Source of the DNA: Microcoleus sp. FACHB-DQ6
Lineage (GTDB): Bacteria; Cyanobacteriota; Cyanobacteriia; Cyanobacteriales; Microcoleaceae
Reading direction: 5' to 3'
NCBI GenBank assembly: GCA_014695175.1
Contig: JACJNV010000148.1
Location: forward strand, 1-45,819
DNA length: 45,819 nucleotides
A program made the position numbers and the translations under genes. The notes beneath the pieces are model-generated. The model worked only from the letters and a program-made list of their open reading frames with translations. It ran no database searches and was not told the DNA's origin. Below, piece after piece: positions 17,226-25,160 of this stretch (the stretch's first letter is position 1; each line of letters begins with the position of its first letter).

Positions 17226-18062
17226 ATGAATTCAAATAAATTAGCCGTTAAGGGATTTATCACTATTTTAACCGGTCTTTACTCTTTCCAGGATTGCGTT
17301 CATTTTCTGGCGTCTGTCAGGAAGTTTCACCGCGAACCAATTATTATTTTAATAGATAGAGTCCCTCTAATTTTATATCCTTTACTTCAGGTTTTTGGAA
17401 ATGTCATATTGAAACCTGCACCGTCTCACAAAAATCCTGTCTTAGCGTCGCGGCTAGCTAAGCTGGCTTTGTACGGGGAATCTCTGTTTGAGAAAACTAT
17501 TTATATGGATTGTGATATTTGTTTGCTGTCGCCAATAGATGAGGTGTTTGATTTTCTTGATGGGGTGGATTTGTTGGTGACGGAAGATGTGCAGCCTGCG
17601 ATTGCTAAAGCGGCAAATTTATTAAGAGTGAAGCAGGATATTCTGTCAACTTTGCAGTCTGTCGGGTTGCCGCTAAATGAAAATAGCATTCAATACAATG
17701 GTGGATTTATCGCTTTTACGAAAAGCAGTAAAACTCAGGAATTGTTCACAAACTTTAAGAAATATTTTGATATGGTAGTGGCGAATCAAAATGTGCTACT
17801 CTTGAAAGACCAAGGCGCTTTTGCGGCGGCTGTTGAATCGGTGAAACCGAAAATGACAACTTTGTCCCCGGTTTACAACTACTTGGATAAGTGGAAAGAT
17901 GTTTATACGATCGACAAACCGATTAAAGTAATACACTGCACTTATCCTTACCGCCCTCAGTACGCCAAGAACGTGACGCGATCGCTCTTTACTAGAATAG
18001 TCGATCGCACGGCTAAAATATTTTTACCAAATCAACTTAACAATCCCTGGCGTTTAAAATAA
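17226..18062 (+). CDS. GT8-like glycosyltransferase
   Basis: The 278-residue product has an N-terminal Rossmann-like region, then the metal-binding triad DCD (95-97) in TIYMDCDICLLSPID, the phrase QYNGGFIAF (157-164), KDQGAFAAAV and a C-terminal KVIHCT histidine. This is the order of GT8-type retaining enzymes, though divergent. I chose ATG 17226, because an upstream TTG at 17178 overlaps the previous gene and would read through the direct repeat ATAAGTAAATTA. The gene follows the GT11-like gene closely and is probably on the same transcript. Confidence 0.75.
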   Translation: MNSNKLAVKGFITILTGLYSFQDCVHFLASVRKFHREPIIILIDRVPLILYPLLQVFGNVILKPAPSHKNPVLASRLAKLALYGESLFEKTIYMDCDICLLSPIDEVFDFLDGVDLLVTEDVQPAIAKAANLLRVKQDILSTLQSVGLPLNENSIQYNGGFIAFTKSSKTQELFTNFKKYFDMVVANQNVLLLKDQGAFAAAVESVKPKMTTLSPVYNYLDKWKDVYTIDKPIKVIHCTYPYRPQYAKNVTRSLFTRIVDRTAKIFLPNQLNNPWRLK

Positions 18063-18341
18063 TTAAATTTTGTTGGCAAACTGCATCAAAAACAACAAAA
18101 TTCCGCCCACAATAAAAAAAATTAGCCTCAACATATCCGAAAATTTACCTAGAAGAATTATTGCTGGCTTGAATAACAGTCCTGGATTCATCACTGGTTT
18201 TTTTTACCCAAATACTTCGTTGCTGTCCTTTCTCCTGGTTAAAACTAGGTTTCTTTGGTCTGGAGGGCGTCAGTTCCAATCGCCTTGACAAAAGCTCGGT
18301 TAAGCAGGAAAATCAAACCAAGGTTTTAAACAAAATACTCA
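18063..18341. other. Intergenic region, no gene supported
   Basis: About 280 A/T-rich bases between the GT8-like and GT4 genes. Bases 18237-18255 (GGTTAAAACTAGGTTTCT) look like a decayed half of the AGAAACCCGG palindrome. A 72-codon frame at 18070-18288 has no family resemblance. Confidence 0.4.
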
Positions 18342-19493
18342 GTGAAAGTTTCATTAGTAGTGAGCGATTTGTCAGGAGGAGGTGCAATTCGTGCTTTTCT
18401 CTTAGCTCAAGTCTTGCTCAATCTTAAATGTGATGTAGAAGTTGTTGGATTTCAGTTTGGCAAGGAATTGTATGCTATTCCTCCGCGAGACATCCCGGTA
18501 TGTTCGATACCGGGTAAAAAATATCCGGGGTTTTTGATGGATGCTCGAAAGATTTGGAAAAAAATAGATGGAGATATTATTTATGCAGTAAAACCTAAAC
18601 CTACAAGCTTTGGTTTATCACTTATAAAAAAACTGGCTACTCGCAACTCTATAATTTTAGATATAGACGACTGGGAACTTAGCTGGTACGGCGGAGATGA
18701 ATGGAAATACCGTCCTTCTTTTAAACAACTTTATCGAGATATTTTTAAATACAATGGTGAGTTGAGAGAACCCGATCATCCGCTTTATATCCAGTGGATG
18801 GAAAGTTTAGTTTCCCGCGCAGATGCAGTCACCGTTGATACTGAGTTTTTAAAACAGCGTTTTGGTGGTGTATATTTGCCTAATGGTAAGGATACTGCAA
18901 TGTTCGACCCTGGTAAATACAATCCTGAATTGAGCAGACAGCGTTACGGCTTGTCCGGGTATAGAATTCTGATGTTTCCCGGTGCGCCGCGACCTCACAA
19001 AGGTGTTGAGGATGTTTTGATGGCCCTCGAACAGTTAAATGAGCCCGATTTAAAATTAGCGATCGTCGGCGGAAGTCCTTATGATGATTATGATGATAAA
19101 CTTGTGGAACAATGGGGGCGTTGGATTGTTAAACTACCAAGGTTTCCAGTCGAGACGATGCCGTCGGTTGTAGCGGCGGCTCATGTTGTCGTTGTTCCTC
19201 AGCGAGAAACTCTCACAGCCGTGGCTCAGTTTCCGCTCAAGCTGACAGATGGCATGGCAATGGCTAAGCCTGTTTTGTCTACGCGAGTGGGGGATATTCC
19301 AGAAATTTTAGGGGGAACCGGTTATTTAGTAGATCCGAGTTCTCCCGCTCAAATTTCACAAAAAATTCAATGGATATTTCAAAATTTGACAGCCGCGAAT
19401 TTGCAAGGAATGAAAGCTCGGGAAAGATGCGTGAAAAAATATAGCATTCAAGCAATGACACCGATACTCTCAGATATAATTGCAGGTATGTAG
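18342..19493 (+). CDS. GT4 (group 1) glycosyltransferase
   Basis: The 383-residue product has the GT-B layout: an N-terminal domain with a glycine-rich loop (LSGGGAIRAF, 10-19), and a C-terminal donor domain with MFPGAPRPHKGVEDVLMAL, LAIVGGSPYDD, FPVETMPSVVAAAHVVVVPQRET and PLKLTDGMAMAKPVLSTRVG. The second acidic residue of the usual EX7E donor motif region is shifted to TDG, as in several family members. GT4 enzymes are retaining transferases that act on nucleotide-activated sugars, often at the cytoplasmic membrane. The start is GTG at 18342. It is 92 bases upstream of the ABC exporter. Confidence 0.88.
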   Translation: MKVSLVVSDLSGGGAIRAFLLAQVLLNLKCDVEVVGFQFGKELYAIPPRDIPVCSIPGKKYPGFLMDARKIWKKIDGDIIYAVKPKPTSFGLSLIKKLATRNSIILDIDDWELSWYGGDEWKYRPSFKQLYRDIFKYNGELREPDHPLYIQWMESLVSRADAVTVDTEFLKQRFGGVYLPNGKDTAMFDPGKYNPELSRQRYGLSGYRILMFPGAPRPHKGVEDVLMALEQLNEPDLKLAIVGGSPYDDYDDKLVEQWGRWIVKLPRFPVETMPSVVAAAHVVVVPQRETLTAVAQFPLKLTDGMAMAKPVLSTRVGDIPEILGGTGYLVDPSSPAQISQKIQWIFQNLTAANLQGMKARERCVKKYSIQAMTPILSDIIAGM

Positions 19494-19585
19494 AGGTAAT
19501 TTTCACTCGACTCAAGGGAGGAAGAAAAACTGGCTGTCATTAAAGAATATATTGAGATGTCGTACTGTTTAGCTGGGAATGCTTC

Positions 19586-21589
19586 ATGTCTGCCAATAAG
19601 CTACTCCTAAAATTTGCCAGACGATATCCCGGCAGGATTCTCTTAACTGTCATGCTGGGCTTTTCTGGCGCTTTATTCAACGGTATCAGCACGACTCTGA
19701 TTGTACCAGTGCTTTTAAGTTTTTTAGAGGAAACTATCGAGCTGCGCGGCGCTCCACCTCTAATTAAAACTTTGATGTATCCCTTTGAGGGATTGCCGGA
19801 AAATCAGCGTTTAATGTTGATGACTGCGGCGATTGTGCTGGCAATAATTTTAAAAAATGTTGCGAGTTATATCAATACTTTAGTAGCTACTTCTCTGACG
19901 CGCTCTCTGACTTTTGATTTGCGAGAAGAAGGTTTGCGGTTGTTGTTATACGTAGGTTTAGATTTTTACTCTAAAACAAAAGTCGGGGATTTAATTAATA
20001 GATTGGGCGGAGAGATTGGTCGGACTGCTAGTGCAGTTGGCACGGCAATCGGAATGTTTACTACCTCAATCACTGTTTTGGTGTTTGTGGGTCTGCTGCT
20101 TTCTATCTCGTGGAAATTGACGGTGACAGCTACATTTTTGCTGTCGTTAGTTGCTTGGACAAATCAATATATTATTAACCGTTCCAAGCATTTTGGGTAC
20201 CTGCTTTCTGAAATGTCGAAAGATTATTCGGTTAGGGTGCTCGAAACCATTACTGGGATTCGGCTGGTTAAGTCAACGGGGAACGAGGAAAGGGAGTATC
20301 AGCGGATCAAGCATTTAATTCAAAGGCGAGAAAAAGCGGATTTTCAGGCTCAGGTAAATTATGGGGCGATCGCCCCAATTAACGAAGTTGTTAATTTGAT
20401 AGTTATAATTTTGATTGTATTTATAGGTCGCACCATATTTGCGAATGAGATAGAGTCGATTTCTACAATTTTATTAACCTATTTATTGGTACTTTTTCGA
20501 CTAATTCCTTTAATTTCTCAGTTGAATAGCGGGCGCAGTCAATTTGCGAATACGTGGGCTAGTGTAGAGGTGGTTAATGATTTTTTGAGCTGCCAGGACA
20601 AGCCATTTATGCTGAACGGTTCTGTGCCTTACACTCAGTTGAAATCGGGAATTCATTTTAATAAAATATCTTTTAGTTATCCTAACCACAAAAATTTAGT
20701 TCTTCAAGGAGTTGATTTATTTCTACCTCACGGCACTACTTTGGCTTTGGTAGGAACTTCGGGTTCTGGCAAGTCAACTTTGGCAGATTTACTGCCTAGA
20801 TTTTACGATCCTACTGAAGGTCATATCTCGCTCGATGGCACGGATTTGCGCGACTTTGAGCTGAAAAGTCTCAGAAAAGCGATGGGTATTGTTAGCCAAG
20901 ATACGTTTTTGTTTAATGCTTCAGTGCGCGAAAATATTGCTTACGCTAGGCCCGAAGCGACTGAGGCAGAAATTGTGGAAGCAGCGAAGGGAGCGAATGC
21001 TTACGAGTTTATCCAACTGTTGCCGGAGGGGTTGGATACTCAAATTGGCGATCGGGGCGTGATCTTATCGGGAGGGCAGCGTCAGAGAATTTCAATTGCT
21101 AGAGCCCTGCTGCAAAACCCGGAAATCTTAATTTTAGATGAGGCAACGAGTTCGCTGGATACGGTTTCGGAAAGGTACGTGCAAGCGGCGATCGAGAAAT
21201 TGAGCTGCGATCGCACAACCTTAGTCATCGCCCACCGCCTCTCCACAGTCCAAAAAGCCAACAAAATCGCCGTGATCGATCGCGGACAAGTAGTAGAAAT
21301 GGGTTCCCACGAAGAATTGCTAGCAAAAGGAGGTTACTACACTCGCTTGTATTCAGTGCAATTTGCCGAAGAAACCGCTCGCGATGAAGCTCTAATTAGA
21401 GGTTCTTACGAAATTCGCACTCGCCTGACTCCCATGATAGCTTACCTCAAATTGCTAGTAGATGAAATGGTAGACTCTCCCGAAGAAAGAGACGAGTTAA
21501 TCCGAGAATCATTTCACTCTGCTGCTAATATTTTCACGACTTTAGAATTTATAGAAAAGACTATTAAGCGTCAGGCTTTTAAAAAGTAG
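19586..21589 (+). CDS. MsbA/HepA-type ABC exporter with an extra HisKA-like C-terminal tail
   Basis: The 667-residue half-transporter has a six-helix exporter domain (about 15-325) and an ATPase domain with Walker A GTSGSGKST (390-398), signature LSGGQ (494-498) and Walker B LILDEATSSLD with D518-E519, followed by the H-loop IAHRLST. Typical MsbA-like proteins end near residue 590. This one continues for about 70 residues, including SYEIRTRLTPM (607-617) and LKLLVDEMVDSPEERDEL. That segment follows the pattern of the HisKA dimerisation helices of sensor kinases, but Y608 replaces the phosphorylated histidine. The exporter lies between two GT4 genes, so its likely cargo is a lipid-linked glycan or glycolipid, as for HepA in heterocyst-forming cyanobacteria. 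Confidence 0.93.
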   Translation: MSANKLLLKFARRYPGRILLTVMLGFSGALFNGISTTLIVPVLLSFLEETIELRGAPPLIKTLMYPFEGLPENQRLMLMTAAIVLAIILKNVASYINTLVATSLTRSLTFDLREEGLRLLLYVGLDFYSKTKVGDLINRLGGEIGRTASAVGTAIGMFTTSITVLVFVGLLLSISWKLTVTATFLLSLVAWTNQYIINRSKHFGYLLSEMSKDYSVRVLETITGIRLVKSTGNEEREYQRIKHLIQRREKADFQAQVNYGAIAPINEVVNLIVIILIVFIGRTIFANEIESISTILLTYLLVLFRLIPLISQLNSGRSQFANTWASVEVVNDFLSCQDKPFMLNGSVPYTQLKSGIHFNKISFSYPNHKNLVLQGVDLFLPHGTTLALVGTSGSGKSTLADLLPRFYDPTEGHISLDGTDLRDFELKSLRKAMGIVSQDTFLFNASVRENIAYARPEATEAEIVEAAKGANAYEFIQLLPEGLDTQIGDRGVILSGGQRQRISIARALLQNPEILILDEATSSLDTVSERYVQAAIEKLSCDRTTLVIAHRLSTVQKANKIAVIDRGQVVEMGSHEELLAKGGYYTRLYSVQFAEETARDEALIRGSYEIRTRLTPMIAYLKLLVDEMVDSPEERDELIRESFHSAANIFTTLEFIEKTIKRQAFKK

Positions 21590-21664
21590 TCAGTTGGCAG
21601 TTGTCAGCAGTCAGTAGTCATTAGTCAGCAGTCTGCACAGTCAACAATTACCAATTACCAATTA
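21590..21664. repeat. GTCAGCAGTCAGTAGTC and CAATTAC short tandem repeats
   Basis: The gap between the ABC exporter and the second GT4 gene is made of CAGTTGT/CAGCAGT variants and ends in three copies of AATTACC running into the ATG at 21667. It is one of several short-repeat tracts placed immediately before start codons in this window. Confidence 0.6.
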
Positions 21665-21666
21665 CC

Positions 21667-22866
21667 ATGTCCAAATATTATGTATTTTTTACCAGAAATA
21701 TCTTGCCGCAACCCAATGTAGCGAGCTTAGTTCAAGTTGCACACTCTGCCAATGCCGCAGCAAACCTCGGTTATCCAGCAGTTTTGGTATACCTCCGCAA
21801 AGGCTGGAGTGCTTTGAATCCGGTTGATTTGCTTTTTCCTTTTCAACCGACGAAACCAGATGACAAACTTGCCAAAATTTACAATATTCAAGATAAATTA
21901 AAAGTAGCAGATTTACCGATGCCGTGGCCGATCGACCTTTTGGACAGCAAGTGGACGAGTGCGAGTACAATAGTATCAAAATACTACTTACCGATTCACC
22001 TGCTTAAATCCACTAAAATTGTCCACACCCGCGACTGGAATTTTGTCAAAGCTGCCATTAAAAACGGTATTCCCGCTATCTACGAACAGCACCACCATGA
22101 AGACAAAAATTTTGAACCAGAAATCGTTCGCAATCCTCTATTTCAAATTGCTGTAACTGTTGCAGATACTGTCCGAGACAGCATGGTTAAGAAGGGGATG
22201 CCATCGGAAAAAGTAATTACGCTGCACAACGGTTTTAACCATTTGTTTCTCGCGAGACAAACAGAAGCTGCCCAGAATTGGCGACAGCAATTATTAGAAG
22301 ATGGCAGACAGCATTTAGCAGTTTATGCAGGGGGACTTTACCCGTTTAAAGGTGTCGATATGCTAGTGGAGGTAGCCCAGGAGTTGCCGCGAGTTCAATT
22401 TGCGATCGCGGGCGGTGATTCATCCCAAGTAACAGCCTACCAGCAATTAGCCAAATCCAAGCAAGTTAACAACATTAAATTTCTCGGCTACCTCCCTCAA
22501 AATCAACTGGCTAGCTTGCTGCAAGCAGCCGATGTTTTGACTCACCCGCACTGTTTGACAGAGGCCGCGACGTTCACATCTCCTTTAAAATTCTTTGATT
22601 ATATGGCATCGGGAACTCCGATTGTAGCGACGGAGATTGCATCTTTAATGGAATTTAAATCGGGAAATATAGCAGCAACTTGGTGCGAACCGGATAACCC
22701 GCACCATTTCGCGCAAAGCATTCGAGATAGTTTAACCAAATATCCGAGGAAAAGCGAAGGCTATACAGAAACTAGGGATTTTGTCAAGCAATTTTCGTGG
22801 GAAAATAGGATAGAGAGAATTTTGAGTTATGTGGATGAGCAAGTGCGATCGCAAATCATTCATTAA
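21667..22866 (+). CDS. GT4 (group 1) glycosyltransferase
   Basis: The 399-residue GT-B protein has an N-terminal acceptor domain (SLVQVAHSANAAANLGY, IVHTRDW, AIYEQHHHED) and a C-terminal donor domain with AVYAGGLYPFKGVDMLVEVA, FAIAGGDSSQ, FLGYLPQNQLASLLQAADV and a PLKFFDYMASGTPIVATEI segment holding the acidic donor region. It should be a retaining transferase using a nucleotide sugar. It follows the ABC exporter on the same strand, with 77 bases of repeats between, and is part of the glycan island. The sugar specificity cannot be told. Confidence 0.88.
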   Translation: MSKYYVFFTRNILPQPNVASLVQVAHSANAAANLGYPAVLVYLRKGWSALNPVDLLFPFQPTKPDDKLAKIYNIQDKLKVADLPMPWPIDLLDSKWTSASTIVSKYYLPIHLLKSTKIVHTRDWNFVKAAIKNGIPAIYEQHHHEDKNFEPEIVRNPLFQIAVTVADTVRDSMVKKGMPSEKVITLHNGFNHLFLARQTEAAQNWRQQLLEDGRQHLAVYAGGLYPFKGVDMLVEVAQELPRVQFAIAGGDSSQVTAYQQLAKSKQVNNIKFLGYLPQNQLASLLQAADVLTHPHCLTEAATFTSPLKFFDYMASGTPIVATEIASLMEFKSGNIAATWCEPDNPHHFAQSIRDSLTKYPRKSEGYTETRDFVKQFSWENRIERILSYVDEQVRSQIIH

Positions 22867-22891
22867 TCCTCATCCGATAATTTTAAAATCC

Positions 22892-22957
22892 GTAGGGGCG
22901 GGTTTTACCAACAATCATCGCCTAAAATTAATAATCTCATAAACCCGCCCCGCCCAC
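22892..22957. repeat. Inverted repeat GGGGCGGGTTT...AAACCCGCCCC
   Basis: GGGGCGGGTTT (22895-22905) and AAACCCGCCCC (22941-22951) are perfect 11-bp inverse arms around an A/T-rich centre containing ACCAACAATC. Related copies lie at 34187-34250 and, decayed, at 4765-4830. This is a dispersed element of about 65 bp. Confidence 0.7.
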
Positions 22958-22984
22958 ACGCAAAAACCAGATTGATTATTAGAT

Positions 22985-23935
22985 ATGAACCCAAAAATCA
23001 TCGGCACAATCACCACCTACCCAGGCATGAACCAAAGCGACTGGCTGTGGCAACAAACCCCCCAAAACTTCGGCAAATGGGGAAACATTCAAATGCTCGC
23101 CAACCACCCAGAACCAGACTTTTTACTGATGTATCAATTCGACTTTCCCCAACCGCCCAAAAAGCAATCGTGGGTCAATAAAATACGTCACTACAGGCAT
23201 CAAAATCCAGAAAACGACATTCGAGAAAAATTGCGCGGTGTCCCCAAGGAACGCATAATTTACCTGATACGCGAGCCACCATTACCAGAAGTTATTGAAA
23301 TTACCAAAGCCAACTACGAACAAGCCAAACTTTATTGCGGTTACGTTTCCGGGCCCGACGATTTCGCACCCAGCCCCAATTATATGCCCGCGATTTGGTA
23401 TCACTCTAACTCGTTTCGAGAACTCGATGAAATGCCTGCGCCGCCGAAAACTAAATCCTGTTCTTGGATTACTTCAGGTGTTAGCCGCACCGTCAATCAC
23501 CGCCACAGATTAGATTTTATCAAATTGCTGCGATCGCAAGAATTGGATTTTGACCTTTACGGGCGAAACTTGCCAACTTGGGCGCGCGGAAACGGCACTG
23601 TGAACAATAAATGGCACGCCGTCGCGCCATACTATTACAACTTAGCTATTGAAAATTATGCCGAAAACGATTGGTATGTCAGCGAGAAGCTTTGGGATGC
23701 CTTATTAGCTTGGTGTTTGCCGATTTATTACGGCGGTTCGGCGGCCGATAAGTTGTTGCCTGCAGGGAGTTTTCTGCGGCTGCCGAGTTTGGATGAGAAA
23801 GGAGTAGAATTTATTAAAGAGGTTGTGGCTACGCCGGATTATTGGCATGAAGCCAGGGAAAAAATTGCCGAAGCTAGACAAATCATTCTCCACGAATTGA
23901 ACTTGCTCAATTGGCTGTCTAAGTTTGTATCTTAG
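22985..23935 (+). CDS. GT10-like (alpha-1,3-fucosyltransferase-type) glycosyltransferase
   Basis: The 316-residue product carries the GT10 donor-site block ENYAENDWYVSEKLWDALL (223-241), followed by CLPIYYGG and PAGSFLRL. This corresponds to the ENS..DYVTEKL..AL..G.VPIY.G..SF pattern of GT10. RLDFIKLLRSQELDFDLYGRN earlier fits the preceding strand. GT10 enzymes are inverting and usually transfer fucose from GDP-fucose to GlcNAc, but bacterial members vary. No GDP-fucose synthesis genes are in the window. The next gene starts 11 bases after its stop, so the two are almost certainly cotranscribed. Confidence 0.8.
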   Translation: MNPKIIGTITTYPGMNQSDWLWQQTPQNFGKWGNIQMLANHPEPDFLLMYQFDFPQPPKKQSWVNKIRHYRHQNPENDIREKLRGVPKERIIYLIREPPLPEVIEITKANYEQAKLYCGYVSGPDDFAPSPNYMPAIWYHSNSFRELDEMPAPPKTKSCSWITSGVSRTVNHRHRLDFIKLLRSQELDFDLYGRNLPTWARGNGTVNNKWHAVAPYYYNLAIENYAENDWYVSEKLWDALLAWCLPIYYGGSAADKLLPAGSFLRLPSLDEKGVEFIKEVVATPDYWHEAREKIAEARQIILHELNLLNWLSKFVS

Positions 23936-23946
23936 GAAATAGCGCC

Positions 23947-25053
23947 ATGACAGAAAACCCAAATCAACCCAGAGAATATGATGCCGTCAAAGGCGGTCAA
24001 AATCCACCCCCCCTAGATGCTGCTGTCTTAGGCGGGATTTCCGGCGTTAAGAGCCGTTTGGCTTCACCGATTGTCGAAGTGAAGATTGCTGCACTGTCTG
24101 AAGCGCTCAAATATGGAGATGCAGGTTTAGATTTAATAATTGGGGTACTGCAAGATGAATCAATGGCGGTGAAGTTGGCAGCCTATTCGCTGCTGAAAGA
24201 TAGAGATGAACCAAAGATAAAACAGCAGTTACAGAACTATTTGCCTATTTTTGAATTTGATGTGATAACAGTTGATGCTGAAGGAAAAGAAAACAGTCGC
24301 CATACTTCCTCTGCTCGCTTCTTCCCCGAAGACTTAGGAAATGGAGTTGTGCTGGAAATGGTTTATATTCCCGGGGGTACATTTATGATGGGCTCGCCAG
24401 CAACAGAAGAAGGTAGAGACAGTTGTGAAAGTCCGCAGCATCAAGTAACAGTACCCGCTTTTTTTGCAGGCAAATATCTCATCACCCAAGCACAGTGGCA
24501 AGCAGAGATGGAAAACAACCCATCGTGTTTCAAAGGTGAAAAACGTCCTGTTGAATGTGTATTGTGGCAAGATGCTGTTGAATTCTGTGGTAAACTCTCG
24601 CAAAAAACCGGGAAAAAGTATCGCCTCCTGAGTGAAGCAGAATGGGAATACGCCTGTCGTGCCGGTACAACAACCCCATTTCATTTTGGGGAAACCATTA
24701 CCTCGCAATTAGTCAACTATTACGGAGACAACCCCTACGCAAAGGCCCCCAAAGGACTTTACCGCGGGCAAACAACCGATGTCGGGAGTTTTCCCCCCAA
24801 TGCCTTTGGACTGTACGATATGCACGGCAATGTTTGGGAGTGGTGCAGCGATAGGTGGAACTCGAACTATAAGGGCGCACCAACGGACGGAAGTTCCTGG
24901 GAAACTGGCACATCTGAATACCTAGTGCTGCGTGGCGGTTCCTGGATATACGATGCAGCCAATTGCCGAAGTGCCTATCGCGTCTGGATGGCGGCGGACT
25001 ATAGGTGGTGGAGCACGGGTTTTCGTGTAGCGGTTGCGTCGGTTTCTCCCTAG
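23947..25053 (+). CDS. HEAT-like domain fused to an FGE/SUMF1-fold (C-type-lectin-like) domain
   Basis: The 368-residue product has an N-terminal alpha-helical repeat region (about 28-100, LASPIVEVKIAAL...LKYGDAGLDLIIGVLQDESM) that resembles HEAT repeats. A formylglycine-generating-enzyme fold runs from 136 to 366: MVYIPGGTFMMGS, KYLITQAQW, RLLSEAEWEYACRAG, FGLYDMHGNVWEWCSD, RGGSW (329-333) and GFRVA. In genuine FGE two cysteines in the last block are catalytic and bind copper. Here the first aligns with Y335, while the second is C340. Sulfatase activation is therefore unlikely, and a binding or structural role for the lectin-like fold is more plausible. The gene follows the GT10-like gene by 11 bases. 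Such FGE-fold proteins are frequent in filamentous cyanobacteria, sometimes as targets of diversity-generating retroelements. Confidence 0.9.
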   Translation: MTENPNQPREYDAVKGGQNPPPLDAAVLGGISGVKSRLASPIVEVKIAALSEALKYGDAGLDLIIGVLQDESMAVKLAAYSLLKDRDEPKIKQQLQNYLPIFEFDVITVDAEGKENSRHTSSARFFPEDLGNGVVLEMVYIPGGTFMMGSPATEEGRDSCESPQHQVTVPAFFAGKYLITQAQWQAEMENNPSCFKGEKRPVECVLWQDAVEFCGKLSQKTGKKYRLLSEAEWEYACRAGTTTPFHFGETITSQLVNYYGDNPYAKAPKGLYRGQTTDVGSFPPNAFGLYDMHGNVWEWCSDRWNSNYKGAPTDGSSWETGTSEYLVLRGGSWIYDAANCRSAYRVWMAADYRWWSTGFRVAVASVSP

Positions 25054-25107
25054 TCATAGTTTCCCCCCGATCGCCCTCCTCTACCATTTTACCCTTTAGA
25101 TAATTTG

Positions 25108-25121
25108 GCGGTGGAAACCGC
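25108..25121 (+). other. Small hairpin with GGAA loop downstream of the FGE-fold gene
   Basis: GCGGT (25108-25112), loop GGAA and ACCGC (25117-25121) form a five-base-pair stem-loop 55 bases past the stop codon. Hairpins with GRNA-type loops mark the 3' side of variable repeats in diversity-generating retroelements, usually with longer stems. Alone this one is weak. Confidence 0.3.
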
Positions 25122-25160
25122 AACGACACAAACAAAGTCCGCCTTCGCGAGACTATAGAT

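Noticed and set aside
18070-18288. 72-codon frame on the plus strand
   Set aside because: It reads across a decayed palindrome and intergenic sequence, with no family resemblance.
23947-25053. Active formylglycine-generating enzyme for sulfatases
   Set aside because: One of the two catalytic cysteines is replaced by tyrosine and no sulfatase gene is nearby.
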